Below, in pieces: positions 46,689-54,642 of a DNA stretch of 64,000 bases. The notes beneath the pieces are model-generated. The model saw only the letters and a list, made by a program, of their open reading frames with translations. It had not been told where the DNA came from and made no database searches. The position numbers were made by a program, and so were the translations under genes. Each line of letters begins with the position of its first letter. Positions within the stretch are counted from its first letter, which is position 1. The DNA lies in contig QDFQ01000005.1 in the NCBI GenBank assembly GCA_003075315.1, forward strand, positions 1 to 64,000. Reading direction: 5' to 3'. The DNA is from Arthrobacter sp. TPD3018. GTDB lineage: Bacteria > Pseudomonadota > Alphaproteobacteria > Sphingomonadales > Sphingomonadaceae.

Positions 46689-48701
46689 TCAATAGGGGCA
46701 GTCGATGTCGGCTATCGCGACATAGACGCTCTTCAGACGGGTATAATGTTCGATCGCGGCCAGCCCGTTTTCGCGCCCGAGGCCAGAGGCCTTGTAGCCG
46801 CCGAACGGAAGCTCGATCGGAGTGATGTTGTACTGGTTGATCCAGCACGTCCCGGCCTCCAGCCGCGCGATCACGCGATGCGCGCGCGTGATGTCGGCGG
46901 TGAAGACCCCGGCGGCCAACCCGAATTCGGTCGCATTGGCGCGGGCGACCACCTCGTCCTCGTCGTCGAACGGCAGCACCGTCATGACCGGGCCGAACAC
47001 CTCGTCGCGCACGATCGAGGCGCGGTCGTCCTGCGCGACGAAGATCGTCGGCGCGACGAACCAGCCGCGTGCCAGATCCCCATCGGTCAGCCGCTTGCCA
47101 CCCGCCAGCAGCCGCACGCCCTCCCGCCGCGCGCGCTCGATATGGCCGAGCACGATGTTCATCTGCGTCTCGGACACCAAGGGGCCGATCTGCGTGGCGG
47201 GATCGAGCGGATCACCGACGATGAGGCGCGCGGTGCGTGCCGCCAGCCGCTCCAGAAAGTCGTTCAGCACCGATCGGTGGACGAAGACGCGGGTGCCGTT
47301 CGAACAGACCTGACCGGTGGAATAGAAGTTGGCGAGCATCGCGCCGGACACCGCATTGTCGAGCGCGGCATCCTCGAACACGATCAGCGGCGACTTGCCG
47401 CCCAGCTCCAGCGTCACCGCCTTGAGCCCCGGCGCGGCCGCCGCCATCACCGCCCGCCCCGTCGGCACCGAACCGGTCAGCGAAACCTTGGCGATATCCT
47501 TATGGGTGACGAGCGCGCGACCGAGCGGGCCATAGCCCTGCACGACCTGGAATATGCCATCCGGCAACCCCGCGTCGCGGAACACCGACTCCAGCGCCGC
47601 AGCCGTCAGCGGCGTCTGTTCGGCGGGCTTGAAGATCATCGCGTTGCCGCACGCCAGCGCCGGCGCCGCCTTCCAACAGGCGATCTGTAACGGATAGTTC
47701 CACGCGCCGATGCCCGCGACGACGCCCAGCGGCTCGCGCCGGGTATAGCCGAACGCCTCCGCGCCCAGATCCAGATGCTGGCCCGCCACCGTGGCGGCGA
47801 CACCCGCATAATATTCCAGGCAATCGGCGCCGGACAGAACGTCGACCGCCTCGGTCTCCTGCACGGGTTTGCCGGTGTTGAGCGTTTCGATCCGCGCCAG
47901 TTCGACGTTGCGCTCCCGCAGGATATCGGCGGCACGGCGCAGAATGCGCCCGCGCTCGCGCGGCGCCAGCGCCGCCCATCCCGGTTGCGCGGCGCGGGCG
48001 CGGGCGATGGCGGCGTCCAGCGCAGGCGCGTCCGTCACCGCGATCCGCGCGAGCGCCTCTCCCGTCGCGGGATTGCACGGCACGATCTCGCGGCGCGGCG
48101 GCGCGGCGGACGGGATGGCGGCGAGGCGGCTGTCGACGAACGATCCCAGCAGCAGGCGCGCGCTGTCGCCGTCGATCTCGCTCCACCCGGACAGGGCGCC
48201 ACGCAGCCATACGCCATCGATCATCGCCGCGATCGTGGCCGCGAGCGCCGGCGCCTCCTCGGCCGGCACCAGCGCGCGGAGCGGATGGCGCAGGTTGGAC
48301 AGCATGCGGCGCTGATAGACGCGCTGGATGCGGAACAGGCGGGGCTGGTGCCGGACATGCCCCCAGAAGGCGAGCCAGACCTTGCTGGTCGCGCCGTCGA
48401 GTTCCTCGGGCGCCAGATTCGTGTCGATCACCGCCTGCAGCCGCTCGCGCGGCCCCTCCGCCTGCGCAAGGCGCAGGCGCAGCCTGGCGCCAAGCCGCGT
48501 GGTGAGCAGGCGGAACGCGGCCTCCAGCAGCCCTTCCTTGTCGCCGAAATAATGCGCCACCAGCCCGGGCGATACGCCCGCGCGCCCGGCGATCTGGATC
48601 AGCGTCGTGCCGACGAACCCGACCTCCGCCAGACTGTCGATCGTCATTTCGACGAGCTGTCTGGCGCGGCCATCGTCAGCGATCGGCGAAGAGCGGGGCA
48701 T
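46689..48701 (-). CDS. BetI-BetB fusion: TetR-family repressor joined to betaine-aldehyde dehydrogenase
   Basis: One uninterrupted 670-residue frame. Residues 1-195 are a full BetI: HTH at about 33-52 ([20 protein letters not shown]), then [20 protein letters not shown] and [10 protein letters not shown]. Residues about 206-670 are Bet[36 protein letters not shown], catalytic Glu432 in LELGGKSPL and Cys466 in [10 protein letters not shown]. The Glu-Cys spacing of 34 equals that of E. coli BetB. About 25 N-terminal BetB residues are missing and replaced by a short Ala/Pro/Arg linker. An internal GTG (48083) lacks a ribosome site. The ATG has AGGA upstream. The fusion would place the choline sensor on the enzyme itself; a frameshift merging two genes cannot be excluded without reads. 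Confidence 0.9.
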   Translation of the reverse strand: MPRSSPIADDGRARQLVEMTIDSLAEVGFVGTTLIQIAGRAGVSPGLVAHYFGDKEGLLEAAFRLLTTRLGARLRLRLAQAEGPRERLQAVIDTNLAPEELDGATSKVWLAFWGHVRHQPRLFRIQRVYQRRMLSNLRHPLRALVPAEEAPALAATIAAMIDGVWLRGALSGWSEIDGDSARLLLGSFVDSRLAAIPSAAPPRREIVPCNPATGEALARIAVTDAPALDAAIARARAAQPGWAALAPRERGRILRRAADILRERNVELARIETLNTGKPVQETEAVDVLSGADCLEYYAGVAATVAGQHLDLGAEAFGYTRREPLGVVAGIGAWNYPLQIACWKAAPALACGNAMIFKPAEQTPLTAAALESVFRDAGLPDGIFQVVQGYGPLGRALVTHKDIAKVSLTGSVPTGRAVMAAAAPGLKAVTLELGGKSPLIVFEDAALDNAVSGAMLANFYSTGQVCSNGTRVFVHRSVLNDFLERLAARTARLIVGDPLDPATQIGPLVSETQMNIVLGHIERARREGVRLLAGGKRLTDGDLARGWFVAPTIFVAQDDRASIVRDEVFGPVMTVLPFDDEDEVVARANATEFGLAAGVFTADITRAHRVIARLEAGTCWINQYNITPIELPFGGYKASGLGRENGLAAIEHYTRLKSVYVAIADIDCPY

Positions 48702-48716
48702 AAGCGACGTATCCTG

Positions 48717-48730
48717 ATTGTGCGTTCAAT
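48717..48730. promoter_or_regulatory. BetI-like operator, proximal
   Basis: ATTGTGCGTTCAAT, an imperfect palindrome two mismatches from ATTGAACGTTCAAT. It lies 16-29 bp before the betI-betB ATG and just upstream of its ribosome site. The motif recurs inverted at 48800. Confidence 0.55.
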
Positions 48731-48799
48731 ATGGGAGCGACGTGGCTAGTGATATGCCGCGATTCGGTGTGTGCTCTCTCATACCCAGTCTGCCGCGGC

Positions 48800-48813
48800 G
48801 TTGAACGCACAGT
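48800..48813. promoter_or_regulatory. BetI-like operator, distal
   Basis: GTTGAACGCACAGT, the reverse complement of the proximal box apart from two end positions (11-bp identical core TTGAACGCACA). Centre-to-centre distance is 83 bp. It lies past the permease stop and before betI-betB, as expected for a second operator of an autoregulated repressor. Confidence 0.5.
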
Positions 48814-48873
48814 CAATATCCGTCTTGGCCCATGGCAAATGACAGTCTGATCTTCCAGCGAAGGACGCGCGTT

Positions 48874-50523
48874 TCACCGCGGCAGCACGGAAAAATGATG
48901 CGACACAGCGATCACTACCGCCGCCAACGCTAGCGCGGCGAAGGGCAGGATTCCGGCGCGCGGCCGATCGTCCATCCGCGCATGATCGGGTTGCGATGGC
49001 TTCGGAAAGCGACCGCCGTCCTGAATATAGTGTCGGAACACGAACACCGGCAGGATCAGCGCAGCGGCGAGCAGACCGTTGCGCAAGGTGCCCGGTCCCC
49101 ACACCTCCGCCCCGGCGCCGAGCAGCACCAGATTGAAGAAGCCCAACGCGGCCCCTACGCCCAACAGCCAAGTCGGCGCGCGGAATGGACGCGGCCAGTG
49201 CGGCCGGTCGATGCGGTGGATCCAGCCCGCCTGCAGGTTCAGGAAGATGAAGATCATGTAGCAGACGTTGGAGAGCATCAGGACCATGAAATAGTCCGAC
49301 ATCATCAGCAGGATCAGGTTGAAGGCCAGATCGGTCCACATCGCAGCAGTGGGCGCGCCATGGCGGTTCACGCGCGACAGATATCGCGGCAGCCAGCCAT
49401 CGACCGACGCCTGATACAATGTGCGCGACGATCCCATCATCGACGACATAACGATCAGCAGCAGCGCCAAGATAAAGATGGCAATGAACAGGTTGGTGAC
49501 GATCACCCCGCCCTTGACGATGCTCGCCAGCGCCAGCGCCACGCCCGTCCCGTCGTAGATTGCGGGGTTCGTCATGCCGCTGAGCCCCAGCGACGCCTGA
49601 AACGCGAGGGGGACGAGCGTGAAGATCGCCAGGCACAGCACCCCCGCCGAGATGATCGCTTTATAGGTGTCGCGGGCGGGATCCTTGAATTCGCGCACAT
49701 AGCAGACGGCGCCCTCGAACCCGTAGGTCGACCAGCCGGCACCGAACAGACCCGCCGCCAGCAGAGTCAATCCGGCGGCATTCCAGCTGCCGAAACCGAC
49801 ATGGCCCGCCGCATCGCGCACGATCGGGAGCAGCGGGAACAGATGGTCGGACGGCAGGTCGCCCGTAACGATCGGCACCAGCCCGACCAGCACCAGCGGA
49901 CACAGGCAGATGAGCGCCAGCACCTTTTGCGTGCCGGCGGCGCGGGCGGCGCCCTGATGCTGCAACAGGAAGGTCATGAGCAGGAACGCGGCGGCGATGA
50001 TCGCGACCGTGTTGATGCGCAGCGTCAGTCCGGGCTTGATGCTGCTCAGATCGAGCAGCGTCAGGTGCCACGTATTCATCGCCGCATCCGCCGGGAACAG
50101 GCTGGTGACGACGTAGCCAGCGGCCAGCCCCGTGCCCAGCGCCAGCACTGGCGACCACGCCAGCCAATTGCACCAGACGGACACCGGTGCGACGAACTTG
50201 CTGTACTTGATCCAGGCCGCCGCACCATAGACCGACGCGCCGCCGGACTTGTCGGGATACAGCCCCGCGATCTCTGCATAGACGAAGCATTGCAGGAAGC
50301 CGATCAGGACCGAGACGATCCAGACCGCCCAGGATGCCTGGCCGACCACGGTGGAGACCCCGCCCATCGTCAGCAACACCCCGGCCGGAACGCCGCTGAT
50401 CGCCCAAAATGCCCCCCGCCAGTCCAGCGTGCGAAGCAGCGTGGAGGGCGGTGGCGTACGGACAGGGCGCCGGGCAGCGGCACTGCCGTCGCACGGCTTT
50501 GCGATCATCACCTCGTCCGCCAT
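48874..50523 (-). CDS. APC-family permease, possibly for choline or betaine
   Basis: 549 residues with about 12 hydrophobic segments, inner membrane. FWAISGVPAGVLLTMGGVS at the N-terminus and the stretch IAGLYPDKSGGASVYGAAAW match amino acid-polyamine-organocation (APC) transporters; GFEGAVCYVREFKDPARD lies mid-protein. A soluble N-terminal stretch precedes helix 1. It is upstream of betI-betB-betA in the same direction, which suggests uptake of choline or a betaine-pathway amine. Known betaine uptake usually uses BCCT or ABC systems, so the substrate is inference. Confidence 0.8.
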   Translation of the reverse strand: MADEVMIAKPCDGSAAARRPVRTPPPSTLLRTLDWRGAFWAISGVPAGVLLTMGGVSTVVGQASWAVWIVSVLIGFLQCFVYAEIAGLYPDKSGGASVYGAAAWIKYSKFVAPVSVWCNWLAWSPVLALGTGLAAGYVVTSLFPADAAMNTWHLTLLDLSSIKPGLTLRINTVAIIAAAFLLMTFLLQHQGAARAAGTQKVLALICLCPLVLVGLVPIVTGDLPSDHLFPLLPIVRDAAGHVGFGSWNAAGLTLLAAGLFGAGWSTYGFEGAVCYVREFKDPARDTYKAIISAGVLCLAIFTLVPLAFQASLGLSGMTNPAIYDGTGVALALASIVKGGVIVTNLFIAIFILALLLIVMSSMMGSSRTLYQASVDGWLPRYLSRVNRHGAPTAAMWTDLAFNLILLMMSDYFMVLMLSNVCYMIFIFLNLQAGWIHRIDRPHWPRPFRAPTWLLGVGAALGFFNLVLLGAGAEVWGPGTLRNGLLAAALILPVFVFRHYIQDGGRFPKPSQPDHARMDDRPRAGILPFAALALAAVVIAVSHHFSVLPR

Positions 50524-51355
50524 TCCGCCGCCCCCTCAATTCTGTACGGACGGGATGCGTGCGATCGGCGCGTCACGCGCCGACGGCACCCCTCCATCAC
50601 CCGACCAACATCACCCGTCACTGCCTCCGCTTGCGACATTGCCCGCCCATGGCCGCGCGCGTGGGAACCAGCAGGCCGAACCGACATGGCTCCGCCTTCC
50701 GACCGCCCTCGATGTCGCGGGGTCCGGCGAAGTGCCGGCTGTGGACTGATGACCATTCCGCCTGACTCGCCGCAGACGGTACGCAACGACATTTCGCATT
50801 CCGCACCTGCTCCCCCAAAAAAAGGTTCAGTACGGCCGGATTCGGCATTCAAATCTTCGCCGGTGACGGAATTATTGCAAGGTGGCTTGTCGCGTTGAAC
50901 GAGTGATCAGCAGCTTGTATGGGTGGCATTAGACGGCGTGATACCTTATCCGGTGGTAGCCACGTACGTTGGGTGTGGATGACGCCTCGCCGGCTGTTCA
51001 ACCCGCAAATCAATTGATTGGTTATTCAATAACTAAGCTGGTGGCGGGGTGTAGACGAGGACCACCCTTTAAAGTGGGTTCGCTGAGTGTGGGCGATCCG
51101 CCCCACGGATGCTGCTTTCGAACGCCGCAAGACCCTGACGGAAAGCGCTTTTATCGACGCGAGAGACAGTGGCGCGGAGGTATGCCGCCCTTTCGGAAGC
51201 GACACCGCGATGGCGGAAAACCCAAGGCCTCGCTACGCCGCTCCGTCCCGATAAATAGAGTTGGGTTGCGATTGCTCCGCAGCAGGAGATCAACGTCTTT
51301 TCCGAACCTTTTCAATAGCAAAAGTCCTCTAAACTCTTTGCTCCGGAATGACGTA

Positions 51356-51379
51356 ATGCCATCGCCGAAACGATGGCAT
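51356..51379. repeat. perfect hairpin in the intergenic region
   Basis: ATGCCATCG / CGATGGCAT, perfect 9-bp stem with a six-base loop, about 260 bp before the TonB receptor. No T-run follows, so it is not an obvious terminator. Confidence 0.6.
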
Positions 51380-51457
51380 CAGAGTAGATTTGCCTGCCGA
51401 TCGGCCACCTCGTAGGATGGTCTGCACGATATCGGCCCGCCCCGCGATCCTCCACTG

Positions 51458-51472
51458 ATAAGCTCAGCTTAT
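51458..51472. promoter_or_regulatory. candidate operator palindrome
   Basis: ATAAGCTCAGCTTAT, seven-base arms around one central base, about 170 bp before the TonB-receptor ATG. The size suits a dimeric regulator; the regulator is unknown. Confidence 0.35.
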
Positions 51473-51640
51473 GTGTCGCATCTGTACGGCAATGCTGTCG
51501 ATTCCATTCAAGCCGTTCCGCCGCATCGTCGCAGGATAGTCGTCCATAAGGATCGGGGAGAGGCGAAGTATCGACGTGCCGGTGTCACGGTTGACCTTTC
51601 CCCAATCGTGATGCCCGCCACAACAAAAGGGGGTCATTCC

Positions 51641-53965
51641 ATGTATCGCGAACACCGTTCGGGCGATCTTCGCCGTCTGCTGCTCTCTACGGTTACGACA
51701 TGCGCTATTCTGGCATGGTCCCCGGTCGCTGCTGCGCAGGACAAGGAAAACTCCAAGGACTCTGACGACATCGTCGTTACGGCTCAACGTCGTGAACAGA
51801 AATTGCAGGATGTCGGTATCGCCGTATCGGTGATGACAGCGGATTCGCTGCGCGACATGAATGTCCAGACCGCAACAGATCTGACGCGGGCGGTCCCCGA
51901 ACTCAAAATGAACGCCTATTCCAGCTCGCAGGTGGTGTTCAATATTCGTGGTGTGTCGCAGAACGACTATGGCGATCAGCAGGAACCGCCCGTCGCCGTC
52001 TACCAGGACGACAGCTATTCTAGCTCGATCAACCTCGCCAGCTTCCCCACCTTCGACCTTGCGCGGGTCGAGGTGCTGCGCGGGCCGCAGGGGACGCTGT
52101 TCGGCCGCAACGCGACCGGCGGCGCGGTGCAATTCATCTCGAACCAGCCGACCCGCGAGCTGGACGGCTACGGCTCCGTCACGGTCGGAAGCTATGGGCA
52201 GATCATCACCGAAGGCGCCGTATCGGGTCCTTTGGCCGACAATCTGCAGGTCCGTGTCGCGGGTACCCGCAACCGGGACCAGGGCTACATCCGCAATATC
52301 AACCCGGGCCAGCCCGCGCGGGGGGCAAACAATCACTGGGCCCTGCGCGGCATTGTGGCGTGGCAGCCAACCGCGGATATCGAGTCGACGCTGACGCTGC
52401 GCTATATGCGCGCCGACAAGGAGCGGCAGGCCGGCCTGTATTCGCTGGTGGCCAGCTGTCCCAATGCCCGGCTGCAAGGCGAAGTGCTCGCCCCCGATCG
52501 CAGTTGTGCCTATTGGGGGACCGGGCCGGGCGAAACGGGCGCCGGCTATCGCAACGACGCGATCAATCCCGCGCGCGGAGGCGATCCGTACAGCACCGCA
52601 GCAACCGATCCCAGCTACGTCGACCGCAAGGTCTTCGGCGCGGACCTGAAGATCCAGGCACGCGTGTCCGACGCGGTGACGCTGGTGTCGATCACCGATT
52701 ACCAGCACGGCAACAAATTCTATACGGAAGACGGCGATACCTCACCCGCGAGTGGGGTGTATTTCACGCAAGGGTCGCAGATCGACCAATGGTTGCAGGA
52801 AGTCCGCCTTCAGGCGGATCTCGGCGCCAACCAGTTGACGGCGGGTGCCTTCGCCATGTCGATCGACGGCAATTACACCGGCAAATACGCCTCGCTCTTC
52901 TACGGCTACGATCCCACCGTCGCCTTTTCGCAGAACACGCGGTCCTTCGCCTTCTTCGTCCAGGACGAGTGGAAGGTTGCCGATCGCGTGACGCTGGTCG
53001 GCGGCCTGCGCTATTGGAACGATCGCAAGACCGGCCGCTATTTCGGGTCGGAACCCAGCACCGGCGTGTCGATCATCTTCAACCCGCGCCAAGTCGCTTA
53101 TGGCTCGTTCGGCGTGATCCAGCCGCGGACCGGCATCATCGCAACGCCAGCCGATGCGACCCCCGTGTTCGACGGGGTGACCGCGCGTGCGCTGATCAAT
53201 TATAAGCCCACCGATCACGTGCTGCTCTATGCGAGCTATAACCGTGGGTCGAAGAGTGGCGGCTTCACCTTCTCGACCGGCACGCCCTTCCCCGGATCGG
53301 AAGCGGCTACGCTGAACGGCATCAACTATCGGCCCGAAACGCTCAATGCCTGGGAAGTCGGTGCCAAGACGCGGCTTGCGCCGGGCACGACGCTGAACCT
53401 GTCCGCCTTCTATTACGATTATCAGAACTACCAGGCCTTCGCGCAGTATTCGACCGTGCAGACGGTCGTGAACCTTCCCGCGAAATCGGCGGGCCTGGAA
53501 GTCGAATTCGCGACACGCCCGGTCCGGGGCCTGACGCTGCAAGCCAATGCGTCGTTCCTTGACACGAAGGTCCACAACGTCGAACTGCCCGATCTGGTCA
53601 CCGTGGAAGATCATCGCCTGCCGCAGGCGCCGAGCTTTTCCGGCAACCTGCTGGCCCGTTACGAATTCGCAGTCGCGGGCGGCACCGCGTCGCTTCAGGC
53701 GGATGCGCAGCATTCGAGCAGCTTCTGCTTCACCGTGCTGTGCGCGCCGGTCGAGCGGGAACGCGCCTACACGGTGGCCAATGCGCGCATCGGCTTTGCC
53801 GGCCCGGCGAACCGCTGGGAAATCGCTGTGTTCGTCAACAACGTGTTTTCCGAGCGCTACCGCGTCTACGGATATGACAACACGCTGTTCGACGGGACGG
53901 TTGCCGGCGTCTACGCCAAACCCCGCGTGTGGGGGCTGACCGGGATCGTTCACTTCGGCGCCTGA
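51641..53965 (+). CDS. TonB-dependent receptor
   Basis: 774 residues from ATG 51641 with AAGGGGG upstream; a longer frame from 51473 lacks a signal peptide. Signal peptide ends near AAAQ (about residue 30). The TonB box is DDIVVTAQRR, the plug domain holds VEVLRGPQGTLFGRNATGGA, and the C-terminal 22-strand barrel ends with a Phe-containing strand. Sphingomonad-type receptor of outer-membrane uptake. It follows the betaine island but faces away from it; the substrate cannot be read. Confidence 0.93.
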   Translation: MYREHRSGDLRRLLLSTVTTCAILAWSPVAAAQDKENSKDSDDIVVTAQRREQKLQDVGIAVSVMTADSLRDMNVQTATDLTRAVPELKMNAYSSSQVVFNIRGVSQNDYGDQQEPPVAVYQDDSYSSSINLASFPTFDLARVEVLRGPQGTLFGRNATGGAVQFISNQPTRELDGYGSVTVGSYGQIITEGAVSGPLADNLQVRVAGTRNRDQGYIRNINPGQPARGANNHWALRGIVAWQPTADIESTLTLRYMRADKERQAGLYSLVASCPNARLQGEVLAPDRSCAYWGTGPGETGAGYRNDAINPARGGDPYSTAATDPSYVDRKVFGADLKIQARVSDAVTLVSITDYQHGNKFYTEDGDTSPASGVYFTQGSQIDQWLQEVRLQADLGANQLTAGAFAMSIDGNYTGKYASLFYGYDPTVAFSQNTRSFAFFVQDEWKVADRVTLVGGLRYWNDRKTGRYFGSEPSTGVSIIFNPRQVAYGSFGVIQPRTGIIATPADATPVFDGVTARALINYKPTDHVLLYASYNRGSKSGGFTFSTGTPFPGSEAATLNGINYRPETLNAWEVGAKTRLAPGTTLNLSAFYYDYQNYQAFAQYSTVQTVVNLPAKSAGLEVEFATRPVRGLTLQANASFLDTKVHNVELPDLVTVEDHRLPQAPSFSGNLLARYEFAVAGGTASLQADAQHSSSFCFTVLCAPVERERAYTVANARIGFAGPANRWEIAVFVNNVFSERYRVYGYDNTLFDGTVAGVYAKPRVWGLTGIVHFGA

Positions 53966-54257
53966 TGACCAGCGGCGCCGCGCGTGACGCGATTGGATCG
54001 CATCTGCGCGGCGTCGCCCGTTCAGAAGCCTGGCCGTATTCCGGATTGCGCAGAGCGCGGCATTGGCCACCGCACGGGCGCGGGGAAGTCACTCCCCAGA
54101 ATGATAGACGCCGTCGGGGCGGTGCGATCCGTCTTCGTTCCCGCGCGCGATCACACCCGCACTGCCGACGACGTCCGTGGCGTGCCTTATTTAAAGGCCG
54201 TTCCTGACCTTTGGCGGCGACAGGCTAGACGCCAGCGCCGGCCTGAGCACCATCGCC

Positions 54258-54642
54258 GATTATAGCTGAGACGTTCCGTCCCCGCCCAGAGTCGCGCGCA
54301 TCGATGCCGCCGCAGTCGCCGCACCGGTCGATGCCCGCCGAGGGCGCGGCACTTACGGCGGACGGTCGCTGGTAACTCGCCCGCAAGCAGCGCGGTATTG
54401 CAGGTGCCGTCTGGTTTCCCGACCCGAGGTGCGGAGCGGCCAGCCTTGCCATCGAACGTTGGTTCCCGCGCAGCTCGGCGATCGTCTTCTGTCTCGCGGA
54501 TTGCTGGATGAGCTGGAATGCGGCGTGGCGTTTGCGCCAGGTGGGCTATAGGCGGGTGCGCTGGTTCGCCGAAGGCGTCGATGGCTGGCGCGACCCGGGC
54601 CGCCCGCTGGTGCCAATCACCCCCTATCCGGAGCCGTTATGA
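54258..54642 (+). pseudogene. decayed PQQ-associated CxxCW (rhodanese-like) protein gene
   Basis: From 54397 to the TGA at 54640-54642 the frame encodes a clear C-terminal part of the rhodanese-like CxxCW family: IAGAVWFPD, IVFCLADCWMSWNAAWR and VRWFAEGVDGWRDPG. Upstream the same frame meets TAA at 54373-54375, and the expected N-terminal similarity (DY..., RIDAAAVAA) appears in a different frame with its own TGA, so there is at least one nonsense change and a probable frameshift. No start codon serves the intact part. The final TGA overlaps the next gene's ATG (ATGA), a relic of operon coupling. Confidence 0.7.

Larger units (their letters stand above)
50524..51640. other. 1.1-kb intergenic region with hairpins, no supported gene
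   Basis: Lies between the divergent permease and TonB-receptor genes and is less GC-rich than the flanks. Short frames at 50969-51415 and on the minus strand have no recognisable motif, biased Arg-rich composition and no ribosome site. It holds a 9-bp-stem hairpin (51356-51379) and a 15-base palindrome (51458-51472). It must contain both promoters; a small RNA or a decayed gene is possible. Confidence 0.5.

Noticed and set aside
50969..51415. 148-residue plus-strand frame in the 1.1-kb gap
   Set aside because: No ribosome site, no domain, Arg/Ser/Pro-biased composition; treated as noncoding.
53984..54265. 93-residue frame between TonB receptor 1 and the CxxCW pseudogene
   Set aside because: Arg/His-rich, starts inside the space after the receptor, no homologous pattern; probably noncoding.
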